Assembly: GCA_031289815.1 (NCBI GenBank)
Contig: JAITOS010000003.1
Coordinates: 1-22,536, forward strand
DNA from: Peptococcaceae bacterium
GTDB taxonomy: Bacteria > Bacillota > Desulfitobacteriia > Desulfitobacteriales > Desulfitobacteriaceae
DNA: 22,536 bases
Direction: 5' to 3'
Under the pieces are notes generated by a model. That model was given only the letters and a program-made list of their open reading frames with translations, made no database searches and was not told the origin of the DNA. A program made the translations under genes and the position numbers. Numbering within the stretch: position 1 is the first letter of the stretch; each line of letters starts with the position of its first letter. This document shows positions 22,522 to 22,536 of this stretch, one piece after another.

Positions 22522-22536
22522 GATTTTTCAAAGAAC

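Overview
This window is the chromosomal replication-origin neighbourhood of a member of the Bacillota (Firmicutes), most likely from the Clostridia or Negativicutes. The evidence is the order parB-parA-rsmG-mnmG-mnmE-jag-yidC-yidD-rnpA-rpmH on the minus strand, a strand switch at about 10.44 kb, then dnaA-dnaN-recF-gyrB-gyrA on the plus strand. DnaA boxes of the TTATCCACA type flank dnaA, and there is a perfect ParB site. The tail pdxS-pdxT-serS-tRNA-Ser matches the order seen in Bacillus-like genomes. The genus cannot be fixed from the sequence alone.

Left arm (1-10358, all minus strand, transcribed away from the origin). A P1B-type metal ATPase runs off the left edge. It is preceded by a translationally coupled small one-span membrane protein resembling the PacL/DUF6110 partners of such ATPases, and both are served by a TTGACA-17-TATTAT promoter. 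Next come an 18-bp parS palindrome, parB and parA. Then follow rsmG and mnmG (overlapping), mnmE, khpB/jag, yidC, yidD, rnpA and rpmH. Three intrinsic terminators (rsmG/parA, jag/mnmE, rpmH/rnpA) split this classic cluster into separate transcripts.

Origin (about 10437-10758 and 12088-12358). The origin is bipartite around dnaA. The upstream part has a dnaA promoter and four DnaA boxes (two forward, two reverse). The downstream part has a 15-bp inverted repeat made of two convergent DnaA boxes, then a further box. That box is followed by a short GC-rich spacer, a triple TACGAC repeat and an AT-rich stretch, the layout expected of a DnaA-trio unwinding element.

Right arm (10759-22536, plus strand). 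dnaA, dnaN and recF are followed by gyrB with its own promoter, then gyrA, the PLP synthase pair pdxS/pdxT, and serS. The S4-domain gene and the DUF370/DUF721 gene that often sit between dnaN, recF and gyrB in relatives are absent. The window ends with a promoter, a truncated tRNA-Ser(UGA) 5' half, a second promoter, an intact tRNA-Ser(UGA) and an intrinsic terminator. Repeated motifs there suggest a decayed tandem duplication.

The genes are mostly core functions: replication initiation and segregation, gyrase, tRNA modification, membrane insertion, RNase P and PLP supply. The less ordinary items are the ATPase with its small partner, the fine structure of the origin, the natural Ala at the quinolone-determining position of GyrA, and the broken tRNA-Ser unit.
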